Below are positions 7,575 through 16,466 of a stretch of DNA of 64,000 nt, in pieces. This DNA is from Erwinia pyrifoliae DSM 12163. GTDB lineage: Bacteria; Pseudomonadota; Gammaproteobacteria; Enterobacterales; Enterobacteriaceae. Within the stretch, counting starts at the first letter, position 1; each line of letters opens with the position of its first letter. The position numbers were made by a program, and so were the translations under genes. The notes under the pieces are model-generated. The model made no database searches. It had not been told where the DNA came from and worked only from the letters and a program-made list of their open reading frames with translations. The stretch covers positions 476,172-540,171 of the forward strand of contig NC_017390.1 in NCBI RefSeq assembly GCF_000026985.1. Reading direction: 5' to 3'.

Positions 7575-8892
7575 TCATAACCTCGGTGACAACAGAAGAG
7601 GTTTTCAATCGCACTGAATTCGCAACATCGCGGACAATTTCATTGGCTCTTATCGGTAGTAAAGACAACAGCGTTGCCGACAGGCCGTGTTGAGCTTCCG
7701 ACATTCCGGGTAAATAGATTTTTCCAACTACCTGGCAATTCAGGTTTGCCCCGTAAGAGCGATCCAGTTTAATACTGTTATCTTCAGCCAGTGCCATCAG
7801 TTCACGCGCGGAAGGAAATAGCTCGGTTATATCAGGAACCCGGTATCCGGTTGCCAAAATGATATAATCAAAAACCTCCGTGTAGATTTCATTGGTTTTT
7901 AGATTATGCAAAATGGCAACGGTCTGGTTTTTAACTTTCTTAGCGCTGACCAGTCGGGTTAGTTGTCGTAGTTGAAGTCTGGCATGGTCATTCACTTTTT
8001 CTTGATAGATTTTTTTGTATAATTCGGCGATGAGATCACCATCAACTACGGAATAGTTAGTATCAGCATGGATGTCCATAATTCTGTTTTTTAACGAATC
8101 AGAGGCGTTGAAAAACATATCCACACTTTGCGCATCAAATATTCTGTTTACAAAGTGGCTATCATCTGCCGGCTTAAATCCAAAAGTGGTGAAAGCAGAC
8201 GTTACCGTTGCGTTGTTAAATCGCTCGTACAGATGATTAACAATTTCAGCCGCACTTTGCCCGCCGCCAACGACTAAAAATTGCTTTTTCTCTGATGAAG
8301 GAATACTTTCAATGGTGGGGAGGAAGCGCGAACTGTGTATGATAAATTCTGATGCATGTTCGCTGTCGGGCATGCGGGGGATTATCCCCGTTGCGACTGC
8401 CAGGTTCCTGGTCAGATAGCTACTCTGGTGACCCACTGACAAATCAGTGACCAGAACTTCGAAAATTGTGCTGCCATCATGCAACGTCCAGGGTTTAATA
8501 TCATCAACCCGGTGCCAATATCTGACGCTTGCCTGCTGTTGCTGGGCCGCCCAGTTAAGGTAATCAAAATACTCAACCCGTGTCGGGTAGAAGTTTTTCA
8601 GATTAATAAAGTCTTCAAGCCTGTTTTTTTGGTGCAGGTAATTCAGGAAACTAAAGGGGCTGTTAGGATTACGTAGGGTCACTAAATCCTTTAAATAAGA
8701 TATTTGCATGGTAGCGTCATCAATTAACATGCCACTATGCCAGGAAAAGACCTGGTTTTTCTCGAAAAACAAGCTTTTCATTGGTGGGGTAGGAGATTTT
8801 AATTTATCATTGTGCTCATCAATACATATGGAAAGTGCGAGATTCGATGGCCCAAATCCAACACCGATAATATCATAAATTTCAGCTACCAT
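7564..8892 (-). CDS. L-lysine/L-ornithine N-monooxygenase (IucD/SidA family)
   Basis: A 442-residue flavin N-hydroxylase. It has GVGFGPSN at 10-17 for FAD, the family block FSWHSGM...MQISYLKDL at 49-70, VVGGGQSAAE at 207-216 for NADPH, and ILATGYR near 350. The ATG at 8892 is preceded by AAAGGG at a 6-nt spacing. Family reaction: side-chain N-hydroxylation of lysine or ornithine with NADPH and O2. Usual context is hydroxamate siderophores, but no NIS synthetase, NRPS or acyltransferase is in view. Next to the cupin-MetRS fusion, its likely product is N6-hydroxylysine as substrate for N-N bond formation. It is the first gene of the operon. Confidence 0.92.
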   Translation of the reverse strand: MVAEIYDIIGVGFGPSNLALSICIDEHNDKLKSPTPPMKSLFFEKNQVFSWHSGMLIDDATMQISYLKDLVTLRNPNSPFSFLNYLHQKNRLEDFINLKNFYPTRVEYFDYLNWAAQQQQASVRYWHRVDDIKPWTLHDGSTIFEVLVTDLSVGHQSSYLTRNLAVATGIIPRMPDSEHASEFIIHSSRFLPTIESIPSSEKKQFLVVGGGQSAAEIVNHLYERFNNATVTSAFTTFGFKPADDSHFVNRIFDAQSVDMFFNASDSLKNRIMDIHADTNYSVVDGDLIAELYKKIYQEKVNDHARLQLRQLTRLVSAKKVKNQTVAILHNLKTNEIYTEVFDYIILATGYRVPDITELFPSARELMALAEDNSIKLDRSYGANLNCQVVGKIYLPGMSEAQHGLSATLLSLLPIRANEIVRDVANSVRLKTSSVVTEVMNVN

Positions 8893-9294
8893 AACAAACC
8901 CTTTATTTCGTTGATAATATCCGATCTGTTCTTTATTCAGGAGTTTTTGGAATAATTATTTAAAAATCAGAATTAGCCGACAGAGTTAATAATTCCCTGA
9001 TTGCGGGATATGGTTATGTCGCTAAGAATAAAAACACAGAAGATATTTGATGTAAACAGGTTATTTTTTTTCATAAAAAGAAACTGATTTAAAACTTTAT
9101 TATTAATTTTTTTTAGTTAAAAAATCCAGCTTGATAATGAATCATGAAACATTTCTAATGTTTCCTAATGTATTTCGATAGATAAATCTTATCTGTTCAG
9201 TGATTCCGGTTTTTGTCAAAATATCTCCCCATTAATAGTTCCGTTAAAAAGTAGAGTGTCCGGAAAATCTTTTCTTTAAAAAGAGGTCATCAGG
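8893..9294. promoter_or_regulatory. AT-rich leader and candidate operators of the biosynthetic operon
   Basis: No gene is seen here. The stretch is strongly AT-rich and lies directly upstream of the N-hydroxylase start at 8892. Two perfect small palindromes stand out: GAAACATTTCTAATGTTTC (9146-9164, arms 8 nt, spacer 3) and AGATAAATCTTATCT (9180-9194, arms 6 nt, spacer 3). Both are the size of dimeric regulator sites and sit about 250-300 bp upstream of the first gene. No regulator is encoded beside them in the window. Promoter elements could not be placed with confidence. Confidence 0.45.
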
Positions 9295-9402
9295 CATAAA
9301 AAAACGCGCTATACCTATGAACCGAACGTTTTTGCTCTTATACGTTCAGAGAAAGGCTCTCGGTTTGAGGCGGTCTGCAGAACGATGGGGATGTCTGAGG
9401 CC
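9295..9402 (+). pseudogene. IS3-family transposase OrfA remnant (N-terminal part)
   Basis: Read in frame from 9298, the sequence gives KKTRYTYEPNVFALI followed by FEAVCRTMGMSEA. This matches the start of IS3-family (IS407/IS51-type) OrfA helix-turn-helix proteins, whose typical start is MKKTRYTEEQIAFAL and whose HTH ends CRKMGISEATFY. The expected ATG is ATA at 9295-9297, and the match is lost after about residue 36. It is therefore a dead fragment. Together with the OrfB fragment at 9665 it marks an old, internally deleted insertion sequence between the biosynthetic operon and the helicase gene. Confidence 0.6.
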
Positions 9403-9664
9403 GGTCAGAAGGGTGAGGCAGCACTCATCTTCTCACCGCCTGCGCAGTGGCTTGAATCTGCGGACAAAATGTCCCCGCCAGTAGTGTTAACACCACGCAC
9501 AGGCGGGCGCGACCGGAAGTGACGGCAACGGAACCTTGATGAAGCACAAGCTTTATTGCTGAAAATCTGTTCAACGGGAGTCGGTAAGGCCCCTGACTGT
9601 GGTGGGTAATTTTAGTTGGCAATGCCCGGCTATCGACGCTGGTCAGGGGTTATACGGGAACAAT

Positions 9665-9772
9665 TCGCTGGAAGAGGCTCAGAATATGGTCGAACCCTGG
9701 CGACTGGAATATCACCAGCAAAAGACGTATTCATCATTAAATAACCGGACTGCGCAGGAGTTTGCTCTAAGT
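9665..9772 (+). pseudogene. IS3-family transposase OrfB remnant (C-terminal part)
   Basis: In-frame residues SLEEAQNMVEPWRLEYHQQ followed by KTYSSLNNRTAQEFA match the C-terminal tail of IS3-family OrfB integrases (pattern: SL..A....E.WR..YN..RPHSSL....P.EFA). The DDE catalytic core is missing, so only the end of the gene survives. It is on the same strand and in the correct order relative to the OrfA fragment at 9295-9402. About 260 bp separate the two fragments, far less than in an intact element. Confidence 0.65.
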
Positions 9773-10259
9773 CCGCATAATGGTCGAACTCTCTGGTTTA
9801 TCCTGGCACCGATTTTGAAAAAGGATCAATCTCTTTGTCACTGCCTTTGCATCATGGCACGATCGGAGGTAAGGAAGTATTCAACTTTTTTGTAACCTGC
9901 TTCCTGATCTTGGGGCGATTGTCGCCGGGATGCAGGCCCGGTTTTATGTCGAAACTACCATCCCTTTGAGCTGCTCCCATTAGTTATGAATGAAGCTGAT
10001 GATCTTTCGGATTTCGCTGGCAGAAGCCCGTGAGATAACGTCTCTGCTGAGATATCAGGAGCGTTGGCAGAGGCGCACCTCACGGCTTGCAAACGTGTGC
10101 GGCCAGGATGATGAGAACGCCCTGGCCGATCGCAGCATAACTGAATGTCAGTGGATATATCGGGGCGGGCTAATACAATCGCTTCTGCGCTAACTCGAAT
10201 GAGTTAATATTGTCCCATATTCATTGAGTACTTAATCAATGATGTCACTTTTCCATATT
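9773..10259. other. Non-coding or decayed stretch between IS remnant and helicase gene
   Basis: No convincing gene is seen in either strand. The open frames here are short and have no recognisable domains. A plus-strand patch near 9939-9970 reads RFYVETTIPL, faintly like the start of PIN-domain proteins, but nothing after it continues the match. The helicase gene ends at 10260 on the minus strand, so this is its downstream flank. Confidence 0.4.
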
Positions 10260-13200
10260 TCAATGCGAAAAATCCTCAACGTCTTTGATTATATTTTCAC
10301 CCATTGATCCCGTTGCTCTTATTGGTAATGTTCTTGCTACGTCCCTGAAACCAGGCAGCCCCTGCCATACACTTGGATCGCCAATGACAAAGATGTGTTT
10401 CTTTGCTCGGGTGAGCGCCACGTTGAGCAGATTAGGTTTGCTGGAGGCCCATTTAGCGCCGCCATCTTCATGCTCATCACATCCCAGCACAAGAATGACG
10501 ATTTCGTTTTCTTTCCCCTGAAAAGTATGAACAGTACCGACACAATTCTTTAGCCATTCAGTGATTTCTTTATGTTTTATCAGCGGAGAGTATTGTCTCC
10601 AGGCTTTTAGATCACGTTGTTCCAGCAACGCTGAAAGTGCTGTTTTAACCGCTTTAAACGGCGTGATAACGTAAATTGAATGCAGCGCCACATTTTCTGA
10701 TAACAGGCAATTTAATAAATGGAGCAAACTTTTGCCGTGGCTATCGCGATACTGCTTTTCACCCAGCCCACCAGTTGAAGCCAGCCAGTGATTCTCAACG
10801 ACGCCATTTACCTGCTGACTGCTTATTTTGTCAGTGGTAAACCCATGAATCATCCGATTGTCGTAGGCCATCTTGTTTGCCAGGGTAAACATGGGGTCAA
10901 TGCAACGACGGTGAACCCACAGGGGAATGCCGATCCAAACATCGAGGTTCATCACCTTCAATTCACATCCCCAGGGATTGACACGATCGGTAACCTGTTG
11001 AACCGAAGTCCGGCCCGGATTCCAGTCTTCTGCATGCTCGTACAAGGTGTTTTGGCACAAATGTTTAACAAGCACAGGCGAAGTTGTAAACACAGGTTCG
11101 ATCTGTAAGGGATCTCCAACGACCAGTACCCGCCTGGCACGCCATATAGCGCCAACAGCCTGCTGTGGCGAGGCCTGCCCGGCTTCATCGATCATCAGCC
11201 AGCCGAGTTCTTCACCCTTTACTCCATGGAACATACGACCGACTGAAGCAAAGGTGGTAGAAATGACGGGTACAAATATAAACAGAGTTTGCCACCAGCG
11301 CAAAGGCGTGGATTCAGTATGAGGGGTGGAAAGAAAATGACTAAGATCCCTGATATTTTTTCCAAAAGAACTGATGCTCAGAGCCTCATAAAGCCAGGCC
11401 TGATGCAGTTCCATCGCGGCAATGAATAACCTGGAGCGCTGCCGATTTATTTCAGCGTTCTGCCAAAATGCTGTGCGTTGTAACTCCTCGTCATCTATCC
11501 GCTTAGCAGGATCTGGTAATGTGATATTCGGGAACCTTTCTTTCAACCTCATCATCTCGGCCCGGTCATCAGCCTGCTGTCGGGTGGTTTTTTTAATATC
11601 CTGTTGTATAGCGCGTTTTTTTGCCTTGATATCGTTAACTTGTTTACGTAGCTCGGTAGCGCGTTGCGTTTTCTGCACCAGTAATTCGGTCAGTGTTAGT
11701 AGGTGATGCTGCGCTTTTAATCGTTCTTCCTGATACGTCTTGACCTGTTTGCGGTTTATAAGACGTGCCAGCCACCCGGGTGACTTTTTTTCGATCTTTT
11801 TCTGCTGCAGTGCTGCATGTTGGATTTGATTTTCAAGTAAGTCTTGTTCTTCGGTGATTTTTTGCAGTCTGTGGCGATACATCTCATATGACTGTTCTGT
11901 CTGCTCCAGCGCAGATGATAAAGCATTGAGTGAGCCATCAGGCTGTTTTGCCAGTAGATTTGCCAATGTCTCTAACTGTTGTTGCAATTCAGCTGTCTTT
12001 TTCTGACATTCGATAAAGTGCTTTTTTGCGTTAGCGAAAGAGGTTGCGTTGTGATGATTCTTCCAGCGCCACAGGCTAAGAAAGTTTTCATCGGCAGGTC
12101 GAGATATTTCAGCCCCGGTTTTACGTAAATGATGCTCATCAATCAGTAATCTCTGTGCAAACCTGGTGCGGTTTGCTTTTTTGCCCAGCGCTACCGAAAT
12201 TAATCCCCAGCAATGATTCTTTTCTTTCAACGGGCGAAAGAGGTGATAATCACGTTCCTTCCCCTCGCCGTTTTTATCCCTTTTATGTTCACGTTTTGGG
12301 CGAGATTCTGCGGCTATCTGATTGGCCGTTGGTGCTAAATAGTCAAGTGAACGAAATTCATCGGCAAGCGATTTTATCTGTGGCAGCTCTTTTGAAATAT
12401 TTTCCACCGCCGCATTATTAGATGACGCCATCACCATTTCATACCCGGTGAGTGCCTGCACGATAAAGCCGTCGCTATCCAGGGTGTCAGTCACCTCTGC
12501 AAAACGAGAAAGTACTTTTGCCCGCTCAACTATATTGTGAGCGACCAGGTCCCGCAGCAGGGTGGTTTTCCCCGTTCCCGGCGGCCCGTTGACGGATAGT
12601 ATGCCGCCATCCGCAAGTTCATCTACGGCCGTATTGATTGCAAACTGCTGCATTAACGACATTGCATGCCCTGGCTCGGCAGGCCAGCGGCCTTGAGGCA
12701 TTTTTTTGGGGTGCAATTGACTAATGATAGCTGCAAGCCCGCCTTGAGAATAGAGGCTTGTATTCCTGGGCGCGCTTTCAGAGAGATAAGCCTTGAGCGT
12801 TGTACACCGATTTTTTTGTTTCAGAGAAAGGATGGCTCTTTCGATATCTTCGAAGAAAAAGCTATTCAAGATGGGGAGCGAAAAGGCTTTATCACTTTCG
12901 TTCAGAACACCTTCACTTTCACTCTCATCTTTGCAGGCTGTTTCAGTACCGCCACTGTTACCTGTGAACCAGTCAATTTGTATTGCGTATTGCCAGGAAG
13001 GTTCAAATTCAGCCCATTCGACTAAATGGGTTGTTAACAGCGTTAAAATATCGTCAGTTCGCAATATACCGTGACCATTTTCCTTTGCGGGTTTTAAAGT
13101 CGTGCGGAAATGACGGAGAGTATTGGCAAGGTGATTGCACGCCGCCAGGAAAACATTCGATTCAAGTTGCTGAAGTTGTCGCTTATGCAGATGGCCTAAT

Positions 13201-13598
13201 GCCCAGGGAAGCGAGCTAACCGACAATTTATCCAGTGCGGGTACGCCTTCTGCATTCAGTTGAACTTTAGTAAAGCATGTTGTTCCTTCCTGATTCAGGC
13301 GTTGTTCACATTCATCCACATCGTGCCCACTGTTCTGGCCAAAAATAGACTGGCTCATCGTGCTGGCAATACTTTTCTCAAATAGCCCGAGGTGTAAATT
13401 GTATGATGATTTTGGTGGGATCTGATGTTGTTGGCGTAGTTCAGCCGATAGCCAGGGCAGCGCCTTATCACCTGACTGCTGTAGCTTTGTGAAGGGGATC
13501 AACAAGCTTTTATCTTTTTGTTCAAGCGTATAGGGCTGGAAAAACTCAACGCGTTGCCAGGCTCTGAGAATGTCGTGCGGTAAAGGGAAAGCGGCCAT
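10260..13598 (-). CDS. Upf1-like superfamily 1 helicase/ATPase, 1112 residues
   Basis: Walker A is GPPGTGKTT near residues 336-344; Walker B is DEAGQ near 803; the Q/motif III region is VVGDPLQIEPV near 825. SF1 motif V appears as TFQGKENEIV near 1024 and motif VI as NVALTRAKKH near 1060. A long charged, coiled-coil-rich insert (about 520-700) separates Walker A from Walker B. The architecture fits large SF1B (Upf1/DNA2-type) helicases found as stand-alone accessory genes, several of which belong to antiphage systems. No nuclease, methylase or PLD partner gene is adjacent. Its flanks hold IS remnants and gene-poor sequence, supporting acquisition. A defence role is inference. Confidence 0.85.
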   Translation of the reverse strand: MAAFPLPHDILRAWQRVEFFQPYTLEQKDKSLLIPFTKLQQSGDKALPWLSAELRQQHQIPPKSSYNLHLGLFEKSIASTMSQSIFGQNSGHDVDECEQRLNQEGTTCFTKVQLNAEGVPALDKLSVSSLPWALGHLHKRQLQQLESNVFLAACNHLANTLRHFRTTLKPAKENGHGILRTDDILTLLTTHLVEWAEFEPSWQYAIQIDWFTGNSGGTETACKDESESEGVLNESDKAFSLPILNSFFFEDIERAILSLKQKNRCTTLKAYLSESAPRNTSLYSQGGLAAIISQLHPKKMPQGRWPAEPGHAMSLMQQFAINTAVDELADGGILSVNGPPGTGKTTLLRDLVAHNIVERAKVLSRFAEVTDTLDSDGFIVQALTGYEMVMASSNNAAVENISKELPQIKSLADEFRSLDYLAPTANQIAAESRPKREHKRDKNGEGKERDYHLFRPLKEKNHCWGLISVALGKKANRTRFAQRLLIDEHHLRKTGAEISRPADENFLSLWRWKNHHNATSFANAKKHFIECQKKTAELQQQLETLANLLAKQPDGSLNALSSALEQTEQSYEMYRHRLQKITEEQDLLENQIQHAALQQKKIEKKSPGWLARLINRKQVKTYQEERLKAQHHLLTLTELLVQKTQRATELRKQVNDIKAKKRAIQQDIKKTTRQQADDRAEMMRLKERFPNITLPDPAKRIDDEELQRTAFWQNAEINRQRSRLFIAAMELHQAWLYEALSISSFGKNIRDLSHFLSTPHTESTPLRWWQTLFIFVPVISTTFASVGRMFHGVKGEELGWLMIDEAGQASPQQAVGAIWRARRVLVVGDPLQIEPVFTTSPVLVKHLCQNTLYEHAEDWNPGRTSVQQVTDRVNPWGCELKVMNLDVWIGIPLWVHRRCIDPMFTLANKMAYDNRMIHGFTTDKISSQQVNGVVENHWLASTGGLGEKQYRDSHGKSLLHLLNCLLSENVALHSIYVITPFKAVKTALSALLEQRDLKAWRQYSPLIKHKEITEWLKNCVGTVHTFQGKENEIVILVLGCDEHEDGGAKWASSKPNLLNVALTRAKKHIFVIGDPSVWQGLPGFRDVARTLPIRATGSMGENIIKDVEDFSH

Positions 13599-14177
13599 CT
13601 TAGCTCTTTATTTATTTTCGCGAATATATTGATATCAAATACAGATTACTCCAATCAATATAATCTGTCCCTGAGATTATTCCCACCCTGTTACGCTTTC
13701 ATTTCTGCACTCATCATTTACCCTTGCGCCGCCACAATGGTAACGAAGCAGGGGTTAGATGCATTATGCGATAGTTATCGCCTTCGCGCGCCAGCTTCTT
13801 CTGCCATCCTTCGTGGCTTCTGATATTGACAGTGATACCGACAGAGCCATGCCCAGACCTGCATTTCTGCAAGCCCGGCAAAGCAATAATCATTGATGGT
13901 CGCTCGCTTCCCATCTGAGAAACCCTGAGCACGATCTTTGGACATAAAGAGCATCGCGGGCGGCACGAAGGGACAGGCTATGTCGGCGCTGATGGTCATT
14001 CAACTGTCTGTATTATGGGTAAATACATTGAAATTCACCCATCCAGCCAGCCTCACTCTACAAGCCAGCAACAAAAATTAAATTTCCCACGGTGGATTTT
14101 TCCCTTTCCGCCACCCAGAATAGCCTCAGACCGGCATACGCCGGATGAAAATCGATATGCGCAGCGAGGGCAACAGT
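13599..14177. other. Gene-poor region between helicase and yecA-like gene
   Basis: About 580 bp with only short overlapping open frames of up to 74 codons on the minus strand (13714-13999). None matches a family I recognise and they lack clear ribosome binding sites. The promoter of the helicase must lie at the left end and that of the yecA-like gene at the right end. I see no tRNA, repeat array or transposon end. Confidence 0.4.
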
Positions 14178-14735
14178 ATGCAGCAAGGACCATTAACGGA
14201 AGTGGAGCTGGAATGGCTCGACGAGATCTTAGTCAAATACGGTAATGATGAGTCAGTGCTCGATGTCTCTGAGCTGGACGGGCTGTTTACCGCCATTCTC
14301 TCCGGGCCGGTGCTGGTTGGGCCGCAGGAGTGGCTGCCGCTGATCTGGGGCGGTGAAGAGCACGATCCTGACTGGGAATCCGAGGAAGAGTTCGAACAGT
14401 TTATGGATCTGATCGCGCAGCATATGAATGATATTGCCGATCGTCTGAATGAATATCCCGATCAGTTCGAACCGCTGTTTGGTACTCGCGAAGTGGAAGG
14501 ACAGGAATTTACCGTAGTGGAAGAGTGGTGCTTCGGTTATATGAAAGGCGTAGCGCTGGGCGACTGGTCACGGCTACATGAATCGCTGCATCCGGCGCTG
14601 CAGGCGATCGCGCTGCATGGTAAGGAAGAGCACTTCGCCGAGCTGGACACATTCTCACCGGATGAATATGAGCAGAGCATTGCGGCAATACGCCCGGCGG
14701 CGTTGAGCCTGCATCAGAAAAGACAGCTGCATTAA
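14178..14735 (+). CDS. yecA: YecA-like UPF0149 protein lacking the SEC-C tail
   Basis: A 185-residue protein closely like the N-terminal 175 residues of E. coli YecA: GPLTEVELEWLDEIL at the start, the central DQFEPLFGTREVEGQEFTVV and then EEWCFGYMKGVAL. E. coli YecA ends with a zinc-binding SEC-C motif (PCPCGSGKKFKQCC); here the frame ends at LHQKRQLH, so the metal-binding tail is absent. The start at 14178 is chosen over an in-frame ATG at 14145 because it aligns with YecA and has GAGGG about 8 nt upstream. YecA interacts with ribosomes/SecA in E. coli; loss of the tail may alter this. Function otherwise unknown. Confidence 0.85.
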   Translation: MQQGPLTEVELEWLDEILVKYGNDESVLDVSELDGLFTAILSGPVLVGPQEWLPLIWGGEEHDPDWESEEEFEQFMDLIAQHMNDIADRLNEYPDQFEPLFGTREVEGQEFTVVEEWCFGYMKGVALGDWSRLHESLHPALQAIALHGKEEHFAELDTFSPDEYEQSIAAIRPAALSLHQKRQLH

Positions 14736-14784
14736 GCCAGATCGTCGCCACGCTCCCTGCTACGTTGCGATGGCATGTTGCTGA

Positions 14785-15621
14785 CTACCAGCCAACCACA
14801 GCACCGCCGTTGAAGATGTTATCAGCTGCTGCCGCTACCTCTGGCGACTGGTACGCCCGAATGAAATCGTGCACCTTCGCCGCGTCTTTGTTGTTTGCGC
14901 GCGTCACGATGATATTGACGTAGGGCGATTGCTTATCCTCAATAAACACACTATCGCGTACCGGGTTCAGGCCAGTCTGCTGGATATAGGTGGTATTGAT
15001 AATCGCCACGGTCACCTGGGCATCGTCGAGCGCGCGCGGCAACTGTGCCGCTTCTGTTTCGATAATTTTCAAATGCCGTGGATTAGCAGTAATATCCAGC
15101 GCCGTTGGCAGCAGCCCGCTGTTCGGCTTCAGGGTAACCAGCTTCTCTTTCTGTAGCAGCAGCAGCGCGCGCCCGAGGTTGGTTGGATCGTTAGGAATGG
15201 CAAGGGTGTCGCCGTCTTTAAGTTCGGCGATCCGTTTAATCTTTTTAGAGTAACCGGCTATCGGGAAAATAAAGGTGTTGCCGACGGCGACCAGCGACGT
15301 GCCCCTGGCTTTATTATCCTGTTCGAGGAACGGACGATGCTGGAAGACGTTGGCATCAAGATCGCCGTGAGCGGTAGGTTCATTGGGCAGCAATGAACCG
15401 CTGAAACCGACCAGTTCCACATCCAGCCCGTATTTCTCTTTGGCGACTTTTTTGGCTACTTCCGCCACATCCTGTTCGGCACCGTTAATCACACCGACCT
15501 TAATATGATGGGCATCCTTGCTTTTGTTATCGCAGCCGCCTGGCAGGGAACCCAGCATCAGCAGCGTAACGATTAAGGCACAATTCAGGGCGGTCTTCAC
15601 GTTATTTATCCTTAGCTTCAA
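14785..15621 (-). CDS. NlpA/MetQ-family substrate-binding lipoprotein
   Basis: A 278-residue precursor with a hydrophobic signal and lipobox LPGGC (lipid-modified Cys near residue 30). The mature part begins with IKVGVINGAEQDVAEVAKKVA, the MetQ/NlpA signature, and has the internal SLLPNEPTAHGDLDANVFQH block that in MetQ binds methionine. No ABC ATPase or permease gene is next to it, as with E. coli nlpA, which serves as an orphan binding protein of the MetNI transporter. It is convergent with the yecA-like gene. Substrate D/L-methionine is the family expectation. Confidence 0.88.
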   Translation of the reverse strand: MKLRINNVKTALNCALIVTLLMLGSLPGGCDNKSKDAHHIKVGVINGAEQDVAEVAKKVAKEKYGLDVELVGFSGSLLPNEPTAHGDLDANVFQHRPFLEQDNKARGTSLVAVGNTFIFPIAGYSKKIKRIAELKDGDTLAIPNDPTNLGRALLLLQKEKLVTLKPNSGLLPTALDITANPRHLKIIETEAAQLPRALDDAQVTVAIINTTYIQQTGLNPVRDSVFIEDKQSPYVNIIVTRANNKDAAKVHDFIRAYQSPEVAAAADNIFNGGAVVGW

Positions 15622-15730
15622 CCAGATAGCTGGATAATAAATAACCGTAATTTCGCCGCTGAGTCAATGAGGCGGCTTATGATAAAAAGGCATGATTTAT
15701 AAGCAGAAAAATTAAGAAGCAAAGCGGGGC

Positions 15731-15988
15731 TTAATTATTTTGGCGTTGCGCATGCCACAGCAGCACCAGCGCGGCCAGCTCATCTTCAAGCGTGTAAAGG
15801 TAGCAGGAAGGAACATCCAGCACTGCCGCCAGCCGGCATACCAGTTCAAAATCAGGAACGTGTATACCGCGCTCGTATTGATTCATCCGTGCGCTGGCGG
15901 TGGCTTCATCAATTCCCGCTAAAACCCCGAGCTTTTGCTGGGATAAGCCCTTTTTCAGGCGGGCTTCTTTCAAACGATGTGGCAGCAT
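15731..15988 (-). CDS. Small XRE-family HTH regulator
   Basis: An 85-residue protein that is almost entirely a Cro/C1-type HTH: LKEARLKKGLSQQKLGVLAGID with the second helix pair MNQYERGIHVPDFELVCRLAAVL. It ends shortly after, with no effector domain. It is divergent from the Nlp/Ner-like gene at 16119, and both share a 130-bp intergenic region. It may control that gene and itself. Its target is unknown. Confidence 0.82.
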   Translation of the reverse strand: MLPHRLKEARLKKGLSQQKLGVLAGIDEATASARMNQYERGIHVPDFELVCRLAAVLDVPSCYLYTLEDELAALVLLWHAQRQNN

Positions 15989-16118
15989 GTCGATCCTGAC
16001 TTCTGAACAATTAACAGGATTCTCTTAGCTGCTCATGTAAATTGTACTAAGTAATACTTAGTGATAACGTTTAAGGGTAGCAGGAGTAACTGGACATAAA
16101 TCAGGAGCAGAGGAAGGC

Positions 16119-16448
16119 ATGAAGAAAAGAAGAGATATGCACCCGGCCGATATCCTGGCTGCGTTCAAAAAACGCCAGACTTCACTGGCGGCATTATCGC
16201 GCCAGGCCGGTCTGAATTCAGGTACGCTGGCCAATGCATTGAAAAGACCGTGGCCAAAAGGGGAGTTTATTATTGCCGCCGCGCTGGGGGTACATCCGTC
16301 AGCGATCTGGCCCAGCCGCTATTACGATAGCCGGGGGCTGCTGCTGGCGCGTGAACGGCGATTGCGCCGTTCACGCGCCATCCCGCTAGCGGCTGACGCG
16401 CCAGAAACAGAGGAGAATATCTTCATACTGCCTGACAGCATCGCTTAA
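16119..16448 (+). CDS. Nlp/Ner-family (SfsB-like) DNA-binding regulator
   Basis: A 109-residue protein. MHPADILAAFKKRQTSLAALSRQAGLNS followed by LANALKRPWPKGE and AALGVHPSAIWPSRY is the winged Ner/Nlp HTH signature shared by phage Mu Ner and E. coli SfsB (Nlp). The C-terminal extension after about residue 75 is basic, then acidic. The start at 16119 has GGAAGG upstream; ATG at 16137 is an alternative. SfsB activates maltose genes in E. coli. Here the neighbours (XRE regulator, NlpA-like protein, AmpH) give no clear target. Confidence 0.82.
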   Translation: MKKRRDMHPADILAAFKKRQTSLAALSRQAGLNSGTLANALKRPWPKGEFIIAAALGVHPSAIWPSRYYDSRGLLLARERRLRRSRAIPLAADAPETEENIFILPDSIA

Positions 16449-16466
16449 CCTCGCTGGCGGTGTCGC

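Noticed and set aside
7564..8892. Reading the N-hydroxylase as part of a hydroxamate siderophore operon
   Set aside because: No IucA/IucC-type synthetase, acyltransferase, NRPS or TonB receptor is present in the operon, while the cupin-MetRS and DAO genes point to N-N bond chemistry. Genes left of the window could change this.
9939..9970. PIN-domain toxin start (RFYVETTIPL)
   Set aside because: The match is ten residues long and ends in stops.
13714..13999. Small minus-strand open frames in the helicase-yecA gap
   Set aside because: Two overlapping frames without ribosome binding site or recognisable domain.
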